The notes: a model not told the origin generated them from the sequence alone. Positions 48,197 to 57,680 are shown, counted from the first letter of the stretch. The stretch is 61,037 nucleotides of DNA from Alphaproteobacteria bacterium (GCA_024742605.1 JANSYC010000018.1:1-61037), one strand, 5' to 3'. A program made the numbers and translations.

Positions 48197-49131
48197 TTGG
48201 CGAGAGCTACCGCGCGGCTTTCACGCTCCACAACTTCCAGCAACCACTTCAGGAACCGATTGAGCTTTGCGGGGGTCCGGCTTGTGGTCGGACTCACGAG
48301 CCACACCGATTGACCGTCCGGCAATTGCAGATCGAAAGGCTGGATCAACCGGCCGTCGTCGAGGGCGGCGCGATGGTAAAGCGGCGTCAAATGCCCGACT
48401 GCCTGTCCGGAGAGAACGGCGGCCACCTCCAAGGCTTGCGCGGCACCCAATTCGGGGCGTGTAAGGCTGGTTGAGGGCATCTCGCTCGTCCCGGCAGCAG
48501 CGAACCATGCCTGCCACCAAGCCTCATCACCCTTCACCCTTGGAAGCTTCAACAGATCTTCAGGCGTCCGGATTCCACCGACGGACGCGGCAAGCTGTGG
48601 GGCCAACATGGGCGTGGACCGGCTTTCGAAGATTAATGTGCTGGACAGGCCAGGCCACTTGCCACCTCCGGTTCGGAGCCCGGCGTCGAGACTTCCATCG
48701 GTGAAATTGGATTGCCGTTCGCTGACCTCGAGGTCGACGGTCAGGCTGGTATTCGCGCGGCTAAATTCCGCGAGGTGCTGCGCGAGAAAGAATGTCGCGA
48801 ATGTAGGGGTAACGCTCAGAATCAGCGTCTTGGAGCCCTTTGCCAAGACGGCCCCGAACACATCGCGCAGGACATCGAGAGCGTCTGTCGTCGGTTCCGC
48901 GAGCCGCTGGCCGGTTTCCGTCAGTTCAACACCGCGCGGACGACGAACGAACAGGGGCGTGCCGACGCGGTCTTCCAGAATTTTGATCTGATAGCTCACG
49001 GCCGATTGGGTCATGCACAGCTCACGGGCGGCCGATGTGAAGTTCAGATGGCGCGCGACAGCCTCGAACGCGCGAATGGCGGCCAGAGGTGGAAGAGGCA
49101 TCCGCTCGGTTTTCGTGCTCCATGGGCGCAT

Positions 49132-49464
49132 GGCATTAACAGGCCTTATGCCTCAACGGTGAGATTTTATTGGTAAAAACTCAATCGAAAGAGAAGTTTA
49201 GAGCCAGTTCTAAACGCTCGGAGCAAATATCATATGTTTGGTCGACTTGGAAAGTATATGCGCCAAAGGATGCAGGGAGTCCGGCGTCTTCGAGCAACTC
49301 CCGCACGGCAAAACGACATCGCAAGTGCGCGGGAGCGCGATATTTGCTGGGAGTTGAAGCACATATCCCACAAGACCCAACGGGATATCGGGCTCTGCCG
49401 AAGCTGACATGGTCAGATCAACCGATGCACCCCGATATCGCTTTGGTCAGAAAGGAATGCCTTC
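49132..49464. promoter_or_regulatory. Divergent intergenic region between lysR and ridA-like gene
   Basis: A 333-base gap, lower in GC than its neighbours, with no convincing gene; an open frame on the plus strand across it has no recognisable protein pattern. ATTG-N9-CAAT at 49169-49185, close to the lysR start, resembles a LysR box (T-N11-A type). It probably holds the divergent promoters and the operator. Confidence 0.5.
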
Positions 49465-49863
49465 ATGATAAACAGACTGAACCCGTCCACCGTACGACCG
49501 GTCACCGGTCCGTTTGAGCGGATCTACAGCCATGGCAGCCGAGTCGAGAATCCAGATCTCATTGTTCTGCTGTCTGGCCAGATCGGTGTTTCGCTCTCCG
49601 GCGAGGTGCTTGAGACCTTCGAGGCGCAATGCCTGCAGGCGATGGCCCATGTAGAGGCTTTGCTTGCCGGCTCCGGCCTGAATATCCAAGACATACTGCG
49701 CGTGACCTACTACGTGACTGACCCGTCGTATTTGGACGCCCTCGTGGGTCTGCGCCGTCGTCGTTGGGGAAGCGATGAGCCGCCTGCGGTGACAACCCTG
49801 GTCGTCCAGGCGTTGGCGGCGACCGAACTACTGGTTGAGATTGAGGTCACGGCCGGGCGTTGA
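49465..49863 (+). CDS. RidA/YjgF-family protein lacking the key arginine
   Basis: A 132-residue RidA-family protein with LSGQIGVSLSGEV near residue 35, EAQCLQAMAHVEALLAGSGLNIQDILRVTYYVTD near 60 and the final ATELLVEIEVTAGR. Standard RidA deaminates reactive 2-aminoacrylate with Arg105 in a PARSCVEV motif; here that segment reads PPAVTTLVV, so the arginine is replaced by valine. That places it with the Rid subgroups that lack deaminase activity. Divergent from a LysR regulator, which suggests induction by an amino compound. Confidence 0.85.
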   Translation: MINRLNPSTVRPVTGPFERIYSHGSRVENPDLIVLLSGQIGVSLSGEVLETFEAQCLQAMAHVEALLAGSGLNIQDILRVTYYVTDPSYLDALVGLRRRRWGSDEPPAVTTLVVQALAATELLVEIEVTAGR

Positions 49864-49929
49864 GGCAAGCCGTCCAAGAGTTGGAAAATCTGTTTCGACA
49901 GGGCTCTGGGTGTAGGTTACAAGATCCGC

Positions 49930-50634
49930 ATGTCCTATCTGGGTGATCTCGGCCAACTCGATCTGACCGCCGTCGGGGTGTTCCTGGCGGCGTGGGCGGT
50001 CTACGAGGTGGTGGCCGCGCGGGCCACCAGGCGTGGCGGGAATCTGGCGTCCCGCATGAAGGTCTGGCGGGTCGAATGGATGGCCAGCGTGCTGGAACGG
50101 GACAACCGGATTCTCGACATCCAGATCCTGCGCTCGCTGGTCGGAAACTCCTCGTTCCTGGCCTCGACCGCGATCTTCGTGATCGGCGGTCTGGCGGCGC
50201 TGCTGGGCGCGGCCAAGGACATCGTCGAGGTGATCAACCATTTCGACTATGTCGAGGCGACCAACCAGAACCGGTTCGGAGTCCAGGTCAGCCTGCTGAT
50301 CGTGATCTTCATGCACGCCTTCTTCCGGCTCGCCTGGTCGATGCGGCTGCACAACAACGCGGCGGTGGTTCTGGGCTCGATCCCGCAGCCGCAGCCGCCC
50401 GGCCAGGACCCGGCGCGCGACGCGCTGGCGGCCAAGCGGGCCGAGACCACCGCCCAGCTCGTCACCCTCGCGGCCAAGCACTACAACGGCGGCATGCATG
50501 CGTATTATTTCGGGCTTGCGGCGGTCGCCTGGTTCCTGCACCCGGTCGCCCTGATCGTCAGCACCCTCTGGGTGGTCGCCACCCTGTACCGACGCGAGTT
50601 CAAGTCCCAGGCCTACGGGGTACTGTCGGTATAG
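49930..50634 (+). CDS. DUF599 family membrane protein
   Basis: A 234-residue membrane protein. LDLTAVGVFLAAWAVYEVV forms the first helix; MKVWRVEWMASVLERDNRILDIQILRSLVGNSSFLASTAIFVIGGLAALL includes the conserved R-x-x-W and second helix; a third is near 115-135 and a fourth and fifth near 190-220 (YYFGLAAVAWFLHPVALIVSTLWVVATLYRREF). This pattern is DUF599. Function is unknown. The stop abuts that of the convergent ABC1 kinase gene with no gap. Confidence 0.88.
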   Translation: MSYLGDLGQLDLTAVGVFLAAWAVYEVVAARATRRGGNLASRMKVWRVEWMASVLERDNRILDIQILRSLVGNSSFLASTAIFVIGGLAALLGAAKDIVEVINHFDYVEATNQNRFGVQVSLLIVIFMHAFFRLAWSMRLHNNAAVVLGSIPQPQPPGQDPARDALAAKRAETTAQLVTLAAKHYNGGMHAYYFGLAAVAWFLHPVALIVSTLWVVATLYRREFKSQAYGVLSV

Positions 50635-51996
50635 CTATTCCGGACGCTCGGACATGCCCGCCGCCGCCATCGCGGCGTTCTGTCTGGCCTCGAGCTCCGC
50701 GACCTCGAAGCTGCGGATCAGATCGTTGAACAGCTGGTACCAGTTGATCTCGGCCTTCAGGTGCATGAACACCGAACCCAGCCCCAGGGCCGCCCGGTCC
50801 ATCAGTACGAATTCCCGCGGCGGCCGGACACCGTTCAGGCGCCGAAGCTCGCCATGCACCTTCTCCGCCACCTCGCGGCCGTACAGCCCGGTATTGTTCT
50901 CCTGTATTGTCCGGACCTTGTCTTCCATAAGCGGTCCGTAGATGAACCGGGCCCACATGTTCAGGACGTCGATCGTCTCCTTGTCGAGATTGTCGAATCC
51001 CCAGCTGCGGTAGGCCTCGACCGCCAGGTCCATGTCGTCGTCGCTGAGCGCGCGGTACAGGTCGATCACGCCCTTCACGAAGGCCGGCGAGAAGACCCGG
51101 ATGCAGCCGTAATCCAACAGGTTGATCGAGCCGTCGTCGCGCACCGTGTAGTTGCCCAGATGCGGGTCGCCGTGGATCACGCCGTAGTAATAGAACGGCA
51201 CGTACCAGGCCCGGAACATGTTCATGGCGACCCGGTTGCGATCCTCCTGGTCGGGATGGGTCTCGATGAACTTCATCATCGGGGTACCCTGCAGCCAGGT
51301 CATGGTGATCAGCCGTTTGGTGGACAGCGACTCGATCACATCGGGCACGTGTACCTGCTTCTCCTCGGCCAGCATGTGCCGGTAGAGCGCCATGTTGGTG
51401 GCCTCGCGGGCGTAGTCGAGCTCCTCCTTCAGGCGCGCGGACAGTTCCTTGTGGATCAGGCTGGTATCGATCGCATGGTCGTAGCGCTTGTAGATCGAAA
51501 AGATCCAGTCGAGCTGTTTCAGATCGGCTTCGACCGCCGAGGACATGTCCGGATACTGCAGCTTCACGGCCACATCGGTGTCATCCAGGGTGGTGGCCTT
51601 GTGGACCTGCCCCAGGGAGGCGGCCGAGCTGGCCTCGCGGTCGAAGGTCGAGAACTTCTTCCGCCAGTCGGGCCCGAGTTCGCTGATCATCCGCCGTTTC
51701 ACGAAGGGCCAGCCCATCGGCGGCGCGTCGGCCTGAAGATGGCTGAGCTCGTTCACGTATTCCTTTGGCAGGGCATCGGGAACCGTGGAGATGATCTGCG
51801 CCACCTTCATAAGCGGACCTTTCAACCCGCCGAGCGCCTGACGCAGTTCCGAGGCATGCTCCCCCTTGTTCAGGTTCCAGCCCAGATAGCGCTCGCCCGC
51901 CACCCGCGCGGCCAGACCGCCGACCGCCGAGCCGACCCGCGCATAGCGCCGCACCCGGCCGCCCAAGGAATTCCGTTCTGTGTCCGTATTGCTCAT
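50635..51996 (-). CDS. ABC1/UbiB-like atypical kinase (AarF domain)
   Basis: A 453-residue protein-kinase-like ATPase. LKGPLMKVAQIISTVPDALP near residue 58 corresponds to the KxGQ region (here KVAQ), FDREASSAASLGQVHKA near 120 to the alanine-rich nucleotide loop, VKLQYPD near 143 holds the lysine, VIHGDPHLGNY near 275 the catalytic loop and LLDYGCIR near 293 the metal-binding DFG-like motif. UbiB/COQ8 relatives support ubiquinone synthesis or lipid handling; this short soluble type (no C-terminal membrane helices) is of uncertain role. Confidence 0.9.
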   Translation of the reverse strand: MSNTDTERNSLGGRVRRYARVGSAVGGLAARVAGERYLGWNLNKGEHASELRQALGGLKGPLMKVAQIISTVPDALPKEYVNELSHLQADAPPMGWPFVKRRMISELGPDWRKKFSTFDREASSAASLGQVHKATTLDDTDVAVKLQYPDMSSAVEADLKQLDWIFSIYKRYDHAIDTSLIHKELSARLKEELDYAREATNMALYRHMLAEEKQVHVPDVIESLSTKRLITMTWLQGTPMMKFIETHPDQEDRNRVAMNMFRAWYVPFYYYGVIHGDPHLGNYTVRDDGSINLLDYGCIRVFSPAFVKGVIDLYRALSDDDMDLAVEAYRSWGFDNLDKETIDVLNMWARFIYGPLMEDKVRTIQENNTGLYGREVAEKVHGELRRLNGVRPPREFVLMDRAALGLGSVFMHLKAEINWYQLFNDLIRSFEVAELEARQNAAMAAAGMSERPE

Positions 51997-52086
51997 GTGC
52001 TCTTAAGTGGTGCGCGGCAGTCCGAAGGACAGCCCTGGTTTCGGAATGCCGGACGCGTCATTCGGACGCTGGCGGAACTGTCACGG

Positions 52087-52650
52087 CTATCCGCCCGATG
52101 TGACCTTCAGGTGGAACAGCGCCCAGGTCAGTCCGGAATCGTCCTCGACCGCGCCGCCCTTGGCATCGGAAGGATAGACCAGCCAGACCGGCCCGCGCCC
52201 GCCGACCGACAAGGGGGTGCCGTCCGCCTCCAGAGCCAGCACCGCCGGCGCATCGCCCAATTCTGAAAGCTTGAGGGAGGGGGAATACCCGTCGACCGCC
52301 TGCGCCAGAACGGTGTCGCCGGTCGCTCCGGCCTCGCCCAGCACGTCGGCCAGCAGCGGCCCCCGGGCGGCGACCGGAACCGGCCAGTTCGGATAGGACA
52401 CGGTGATCTCGACCTGTGGCAGCGCGAGCAGATCCGCGCGACTGAACGCGAAGGCCCGCTCGAACGGCTCATCCAGGGCGCCGAACAGGGAGTCCCGGAA
52501 GGCGTCGAACGGCGGCCGGTTGGTGTGCTCGATCGCTCCGGTCACGGTCAGGATCGCGGGATCCTGGGCATGGGCGGAAGAGGCCGCGGCCGGTGCAGCG
52601 AGGAGGACCAGCAGGGCGACGAGTGTTCTGCGGAGTTGTGCGCGTATCAT
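52087..52650 (-). CDS. Secreted protein with oxidoreductase molybdopterin-like fold
   Basis: A 187-residue exported protein. Residues 1-29 are a Sec signal (RRTLVALLVLLAAPAAASSAHAQ). The body resembles the sulfite-oxidase molybdopterin-binding fold in short form: ILTVTGAIEHTN, then FSRADLLALPQVEI, GPLLADVLGEAGA, AVDGYSPSLKLSEL and GRGPVWLVYP. The cysteine that binds molybdenum in sulfite oxidases is absent, so it is likely a cofactor-free relative. Several proteins like this lie near sensory or two-component genes, but none is seen here. Confidence 0.72.
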   Translation of the reverse strand: MIRAQLRRTLVALLVLLAAPAAASSAHAQDPAILTVTGAIEHTNRPPFDAFRDSLFGALDEPFERAFAFSRADLLALPQVEITVSYPNWPVPVAARGPLLADVLGEAGATGDTVLAQAVDGYSPSLKLSELGDAPAVLALEADGTPLSVGGRGPVWLVYPSDAKGGAVEDDSGLTWALFHLKVTSGG

Positions 52651-52767
52651 GACGAGATCCTTCTCTGGCTCTGGATTGCGAGAGATACATTAAAAGCTGG
52701 CCGCTGCAACGCGAAGTGATAGAGAATTTCCAGTCGCTTCACGGGCCGCAACCGAGACCGCAGAGCC

Positions 52768-53730
52768 ATGACGGAGTCTGAAGACCAGATCGAACACCGG
52801 CTCAAAGCGTTCGACGCCCATTGGCGGGAGATCCAGCCTGATCTTAACCGGATCGAGGCCGGCCGGTGGACGAAGGTGCTCGGCGGCGGCGCGCTGTTCG
52901 CCGTCGGAATCGTCTGCTTTTTCCTGGGAGAGCCGATCCTCAACGGCGCCTTCGCGCTGGGATGGAGTTCTGATGCAGCCGGATTTGCCGGTGGCGCGGT
53001 CGGTGTCGGTCTCACAGGGTACGGCTCGGTCCTGGCCACCGGACCGTCCCGGACCGCGGGACGGATGATCAAGGAAAAGGTCATCGGTTTCCTGGGCTTT
53101 GAGTACGACAGCGACGCCGACAGCTTTCCGCTCGCCACCTTCGACGACGCGGACATGCTGCCCTATCACACCAAGAGCCGTCTCGAGGACCGGATCGAAG
53201 GCGAGATCGGCGGTCTGCCGGTCCATTTCTGCGACGCCAAGCTCACCAAGACCACCGGGTCCGGCAAGAGCCGCCGGACGGTGACCGTGTTCCGGGGACC
53301 CCTGGTGATCTCGCGGTTCCCGAAACGGTTCTCCGGACGCACCCTGGTGGTGCCGGACGCGGGCGGCATCGGGAATTTCTTCGGGGATCTGTTCAAGGGG
53401 TCGGAGGGGCGCGTACGTCTGGAATCGGCGGAGTTCGAGGAGGTCTTCCAGGTCTATGGCACCGATCAGGTCGAGGCGCGCTATCTGCTCACCCCGACCA
53501 CGATGGAGCGGCTGGTGGCCTTCAAACGGCGTTTCGACTGCAAGCTGCGTCTGGCCTTCGTGGATGACACCCTGCTGATCGCGATCGACGACCGCCGGGA
53601 CTGGTTTCCGAACCCCGGCCTGTTCGACCGGCTGACCGACCCGGCTCTGGTCCGCACCCAATTCGAGGAAATCGCCCGCCTCGCCGAGATCGTCGAAGCG
53701 TTGAACCTCAACGCGCGCAGCAGGATCTAG
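52768..53730 (+). CDS. DUF3137 domain-containing membrane protein
   Basis: A 320-residue protein. Two membrane helices near residues 37-55 (VLGGGALFAVGIVCFFLG) and 70-90 are followed by a soluble domain with FDDADMLPYHTKSRLEDRIEGEIGG, FRGPLVISRFPKRFSGRTLVVPDAGG and EEVFQVYGTDQVEARYLLTP, which is the DUF3137 pattern; the FxVYxxDQxEARYLLTP segment is especially characteristic. Function unknown. Divergent from the secreted protein at 52087-52650. Confidence 0.85.
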   Translation: MTESEDQIEHRLKAFDAHWREIQPDLNRIEAGRWTKVLGGGALFAVGIVCFFLGEPILNGAFALGWSSDAAGFAGGAVGVGLTGYGSVLATGPSRTAGRMIKEKVIGFLGFEYDSDADSFPLATFDDADMLPYHTKSRLEDRIEGEIGGLPVHFCDAKLTKTTGSGKSRRTVTVFRGPLVISRFPKRFSGRTLVVPDAGGIGNFFGDLFKGSEGRVRLESAEFEEVFQVYGTDQVEARYLLTPTTMERLVAFKRRFDCKLRLAFVDDTLLIAIDDRRDWFPNPGLFDRLTDPALVRTQFEEIARLAEIVEALNLNARSRI

Positions 53731-53750
53731 AACCGCTTCGCGGGTCGGAG

Positions 53751-53774
53751 GGCGATGTCGCGTCGCCGTTTCTT
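53751..53774 (+). terminator. Candidate terminator of the DUF3137 gene
   Basis: GGCGATG pairs with CGTCGCC (one T-G pair) round a TCG loop at 53751-53767, followed by GTTTCTT. It lies 20 bases past the DUF3137 stop and before the convergent meaB stop. Confidence 0.4.
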
Positions 53775-53851
53775 CACACAGACATATGTTGTAAAAATCA
53801 ATGATCCGGCAATCATTTGATTGGACCGGCAGAGCAGGCCGTAGCGCGCGC

Positions 53852-54904
53852 TCACGACGGCATGCCACGCCCCAGCCCAAAGGCCTTGAGCAACCGCTCC
53901 GCCGCCAGGGCGGGAGTGGTGTCGCCGGTGGCGACGGCGGTTTCCAGGTCGGCGGCTTCGGCGCGCACCCGGGGGTGGGTCTCCAGGGCCGAGATCAGCC
54001 GGTCCCGCACCATCGCCCACATCCAGCGGACCTGCTGGCCCCGGCGTTTGGCGGCGAAGGCATCGGTGTCGCCCACCGTCGCCGCTTCCAGTGTTTGCCG
54101 GTGGTCCTTCACACTGTCCCAGACCGTATCGATTCCCTGTTTCGACAGGGCCGAACAGGTCAGCACCTTGGCCGACCAGTTCGGGTCGTGCGGCTGCATG
54201 ATGTGCAGCGCGGTCGAGTACTCGCGGGCGGCGACGCGGGCCCGGTCCATGTTGTCGCCGTCGGCCTTGTTCACCACCAGCAGATCGGCGATTTCCAGCA
54301 CCCCCTTCTTGATGCCCTGCAGCTCGTCGCCGGCACCGGGCAGCATCAGGACCATGAAGATGTCGACCATCTCGGCGACCGTCACCTCCGATTGCCCGAC
54401 GCCGACCGTTTCGACCAGCACCACGTCGTAGCCGGCGGCCTCCACCACCACCATGCTCTCGCGGGTGGCACGGGCGACGCCGCCAAGGGTTCCGGCCGAG
54501 GGGGAGGGCCGGATATAGGCGTCCGGATCCTGCACCAGGGTGGCCATCCGGGTCTTGTCTCCCAGGATCGAGCCGCCGGTGCGCCCCGAGGTCGGGTCGA
54601 CCGCCAGCACCGCCACTTTGTGTCCCTGCCCGGTCAGATGCTTGCCGAGGGCCTCGATGAAGGTGCTCTTGCCGACGCCGGGCACACCGGTGATTCCCAC
54701 CCGGTGGGCCGCCCCCGCATGCGGCAGCAGCGTGAGCAGCATCGCCTGGGCCTGCTCCCGGTGGGCGGGTTTGCGGCTCTCGACCAGGGTGATGGCGCGG
54801 GCCACCACCGCCCGATCCCCGGCCAGGACCCCGGCCACGTAGTCGTCGACTGAAAGCTGACGCCGGCGCGGCGCCGCCTCGAAGGTGTGGATCCCGTCTG
54901 TCAT
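53852..54904 (-). CDS. meaB: MeaB/ArgK-family G-protein chaperone of B12-dependent mutases
   Basis: A 350-residue GTPase that protects and reactivates methylmalonyl-CoA mutase and gates its adenosylcobalamin loading. HRVGITGVPGVGKSTFIEALG near residue 67 is the P-loop, AVDPTSGRTGGSILGDKTRM near 98 the switch region, VETVGVGQSEVTVAEMVD near 155 the base-recognition area and NKADGDNMDRA near 213 the GTP-specificity motif. No mutase gene adjoins. ATG 54904 with AGGA upstream was chosen; longer starts would lie in the leader shared with the divergent peptidase gene. Confidence 0.94.
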   Translation of the reverse strand: MTDGIHTFEAAPRRRQLSVDDYVAGVLAGDRAVVARAITLVESRKPAHREQAQAMLLTLLPHAGAAHRVGITGVPGVGKSTFIEALGKHLTGQGHKVAVLAVDPTSGRTGGSILGDKTRMATLVQDPDAYIRPSPSAGTLGGVARATRESMVVVEAAGYDVVLVETVGVGQSEVTVAEMVDIFMVLMLPGAGDELQGIKKGVLEIADLLVVNKADGDNMDRARVAAREYSTALHIMQPHDPNWSAKVLTCSALSKQGIDTVWDSVKDHRQTLEAATVGDTDAFAAKRRGQQVRWMWAMVRDRLISALETHPRVRAEAADLETAVATGDTTPALAAERLLKAFGLGRGMPS

Positions 54905-55068
54905 GCCCGAGTCCTGACCCAGAGCGCCGATCTTGTCGAGTGGGGATCGGTCTGGACGGGGAGAAAGCCCCAGCAAGACCGACTGTGCGCATGGACTGGT
55001 GCGGAGAGCGACCTTTTCAGCGGGTCGGTCGCGGATTACGGTCTCACCTCGCAACCTGGAGTGAGACC

Positions 55069-56199
55069 GTGCCGCAGATTTCCACCGCCTTCGACGGCGG
55101 CAATATCAAGATCCTGGACCAGTCCGATTCTGCCAACATCCGCTTGGAGATCCAGAAGGACGGGCAGGCCGATTTTTATCAATGGTTCTATTTCCGCGTC
55201 TCGGAGACCGGCGGTGCGCCGTTGCGGCTGGTGATCGAGAATGCCGGCGGGTCCAGCTATCCCAAGGGCTGGACCGACTACCGGGCGGTGGCCTCGACGG
55301 ATCGGAAAACGTGGACCCGGGTGGACACCGGCTTCGACGGCACCGCCCTGACCATCACCCATACGCCCGAGGGTGAGGTCTGCTGGTTCGCCTATTTCGC
55401 ACCCTACACCCTGGAGCAGCATGAGGATCTGACCGGCCGCGCGTCGGCAAGCCCGCTTGCCAAGGTCGACCGCCTGGGGGCAACCCTGGATGGCCGCGAC
55501 CTCGACATGATCACCGTCGGCACCGGCCCCAAGCCGCTCTGGATCATCGCCCGTCAGCATCCCGGCGAGAGCATGGCCGGCTGGTTCATGGAGGGGGTGA
55601 TCGACCGTCTGCTGGACCCGCAGGACCCGATCGCCCGCGGCATCGCCAAGGCGGCCACCCTGCATCTGGTTCCCAACATGAATCCCGACGGTGTCTATCG
55701 GGGCCATCTGCGCACCAATGCGGTTGGCACCAATCTGAACCGGGAATGGAAGGATCCAAGCCTAGAGAAAAGCCCGGAGGTGTTTCACGTGGTGCGCCGG
55801 ATGGAGCGGACCGGGGTCGCCTTGTGTCTGGACGTGCACGGGGACGAGGGCCTGCCGTATAATTTCATCGCCGGTTACGAGGGCGCGCCGGATGTGACCG
55901 AGGCGCATCTGGCGCGGCTGAACGGCTACCGCGATCTGTTGGCGACCCTGACGCCGGATTTCCAGACCGAGCACGGCTACCCGAAGGCGGCGCCGGGCAA
56001 GGGCAATCTGACCACGTCGACCGGACACATCGCCAACACGTTTCGCTGTGCCGCGATGACGCTGGAGATGCCGTTCAAGGACACTGCCAACAATCCGATG
56101 CCGGAGGTCGGCTGGTCGCCGGAGCGGTGCAAGACGCTTGGAGCCGATTGTCTGCAGGCGATCTGGATGATGATGGAGCAGTGGGAGAGCGGATTATGA
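55069..56199 (+). CDS. M14-type zinc carboxypeptidase (cytosolic carboxypeptidase-like)
   Basis: A 376-residue peptidase. Residues 1-115 form the beta-sandwich domain usual in this bacterial CCP-like group (AFDGGNIKILD, then DFYQWFYFRVS). The catalytic domain has RQHPGESMAGWFMEG near residue 162 (zinc His and Glu), PNMNPDGVYRGHLRTNAVGTNLNREW near 205 in its parts, LDVHGDEGLPYNF near 257 (zinc His) and MTLEMPFKD near 330 (catalytic Glu). It should trim C-terminal residues from peptides in the cytoplasm. The GTG start at 55069 has TGGAGTGA upstream. First gene of a run of overlapping genes to 60798. Confidence 0.9.
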   Translation: MPQISTAFDGGNIKILDQSDSANIRLEIQKDGQADFYQWFYFRVSETGGAPLRLVIENAGGSSYPKGWTDYRAVASTDRKTWTRVDTGFDGTALTITHTPEGEVCWFAYFAPYTLEQHEDLTGRASASPLAKVDRLGATLDGRDLDMITVGTGPKPLWIIARQHPGESMAGWFMEGVIDRLLDPQDPIARGIAKAATLHLVPNMNPDGVYRGHLRTNAVGTNLNREWKDPSLEKSPEVFHVVRRMERTGVALCLDVHGDEGLPYNFIAGYEGAPDVTEAHLARLNGYRDLLATLTPDFQTEHGYPKAAPGKGNLTTSTGHIANTFRCAAMTLEMPFKDTANNPMPEVGWSPERCKTLGADCLQAIWMMMEQWESGL

Positions 56200-56549
56200 T
56201 CACGGTCTGGGGGCTTAAGAACTGCGACACCTGCAAGAAGGCGCGGAAGGCCCTGGACGCGGCGGGAGCCGCCTACGTGTTCAAGGACGTGCGCGCCGAC
56301 TCGGTCGGTGCCGACGAGATTTCCGGGTGGCTGAAGGCAGTCGGTGGCGATGTGCTGATCAACCGGCGTGGCACCACCTGGCGTGGTCTGCCCGATGCAG
56401 ACAAGGCGCGGGGCGACGGATCCCAGGCGACGGCGCTGCTGGCCGAATCCCCGGCCCTGATCAAGCGCCCGGTTTTCGTCTTCGAGGACGGAACGGTGAT
56501 CGTCGGGTTCGGGGCAAAGGAGAAGGCGTCGGTCGAGGCGCGGCTTTGA
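56196..56549 (+). CDS. ArsC/Spx-like thioredoxin-fold protein
   Basis: A 117-residue protein of the ArsC/YffB/Spx fold. WGLKNCDTCKKARKALDAAG near residue 4 has a CxxC pair, YVFKDVRADSVGADEI follows, NRRGTTWRGL near 57 and ALIKRPVFVFEDG near 88 are the later family motifs. Members reduce arsenate, interact with glutathione or, as Spx, with RNA polymerase; which applies is unknown. It overlaps the peptidase stop as ATGA and the next gene as TTGA, so is part of the operon. Confidence 0.85.
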   Translation: MITVWGLKNCDTCKKARKALDAAGAAYVFKDVRADSVGADEISGWLKAVGGDVLINRRGTTWRGLPDADKARGDGSQATALLAESPALIKRPVFVFEDGTVIVGFGAKEKASVEARL

Positions 56550-57679
56550 GCGAGACCGGCTACGACATAGCCGTGATCGGCGGCGGTCTGGTCGGCTCGG
56601 CGGTGGCCTGGGGGCTGGCGCGTGGCGGCGCGCGGGTCGTGGTTCTGGACGAGGGGGACGATGCGTTCCGGGCCAGCCGGGGCAATTTCGGGCTGGTCTG
56701 GGTGCAGGGCAAGGGCGACGGCCTGGCGGATTACGCCGCCTGGACCCGCGGCAGCGCCGAGATCTGGCCGGACCTGGCGGCCACGCTTGCCTCGGAGGAA
56801 GGGGTGGATGTCGGGCTCCGGCAGCCGGGCGGGATCGAGGCGTTTCTGACCGACGCGGACCGGGACGCGGCGGCGCTCGAGATCAAGCGCATGCACAATC
56901 AGGGCCTGCCGGGCCGCCCCGGCGACGGCGCCAACGACACCAAAATCATTTCCGCCGAGGAGGCCCGGGCGCTTGAACCCTCCCTGGGTCCCGAGGTGAT
57001 CGGCGCCGCGTTCAATCCCCATGACGGACACGTGAATCCGCTCTATCTGCTGCGGGGTCTGCATGCGGGCATGCACCGGCTGGGGGTCGACTACCGGCCC
57101 GGCCAAGGGGTCGCACGGGTGGCGCGGGACGGTGCCGGGTATCGGGTGGTCACCGCGATGGGCGACATCCTGGCGGATAAGGTGGTGCTCGCCGCCGGGC
57201 TCGGGAATATTCCGCTGGCCCCGGCACTCGGTCTTAATGTGCCGACCCGCCCGGATCGCGGCCAGATCCTGGTCACCGAACGGCTGGCGCCGATGCTGGA
57301 CTACGCCCACGTCAATTTCCGCCAGACCGAGGAGGGCACGGTGATGATCGGCGCCAGCTCGAGCGATGCCGGGTTCGACACCTCCCTCGATATCGACACC
57401 TCGGCCCGGCTGGCCGCGCGGGCCCGACGGATCTTTCCCGCCCTGGCCAAGGCGCGGATCGTGCGCACATGGTCGGCGCTGCGGATCATGTCGCCGGACG
57501 GGTTTCCGATCTACGATGAATCCGAGACCTATCCCGGGGTGTTCGTGGTTACCTGCCACAGCGGCGTGACCCTGGCGGCCGTCCACGCGCTGGAACTGGC
57601 ACCCGAGATCCTGGCGGGGCAGCTGTCGGACCGTCTGGCACCCTTCTCCCCGAAACGTTTCGAGAAACTGGAGGCGTGA
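56546..57679 (+). CDS. FAD-dependent amino-acid oxidase/dehydrogenase (DAO family), HcnC-like subunit
   Basis: A 377-residue flavoprotein. YDIAVIGGGLVGSAVAWGLARGG near residue 5 is the FAD dinucleotide motif, FGLVWVQGKG near 48, GGIEAF near 95, GHVNPLYLLRGL near 155 and the late VVTCHSGVTLAAVHALELAPEI are typical of DAO/glycine oxidase relatives. With the small [2Fe-2S] and FAD/BFD proteins downstream it matches the beta subunit of HcnABC-like enzymes such as D-hydroxyproline or opine dehydrogenases. It appears to start at TTG 56546, overlapping the ArsC-like stop. Confidence 0.85.
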   Translation: MSETGYDIAVIGGGLVGSAVAWGLARGGARVVVLDEGDDAFRASRGNFGLVWVQGKGDGLADYAAWTRGSAEIWPDLAATLASEEGVDVGLRQPGGIEAFLTDADRDAAALEIKRMHNQGLPGRPGDGANDTKIISAEEARALEPSLGPEVIGAAFNPHDGHVNPLYLLRGLHAGMHRLGVDYRPGQGVARVARDGAGYRVVTAMGDILADKVVLAAGLGNIPLAPALGLNVPTRPDRGQILVTERLAPMLDYAHVNFRQTEEGTVMIGASSSDAGFDTSLDIDTSARLAARARRIFPALAKARIVRTWSALRIMSPDGFPIYDESETYPGVFVVTCHSGVTLAAVHALELAPEILAGQLSDRLAPFSPKRFEKLEA

Positions 57680-57680
57680 G

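Noticed and set aside
49170-49517. Plus-strand frame across the lysR-ridA gap
   Set aside because: No protein family pattern, overlaps the better ridA-like frame, and covers the likely regulatory region.
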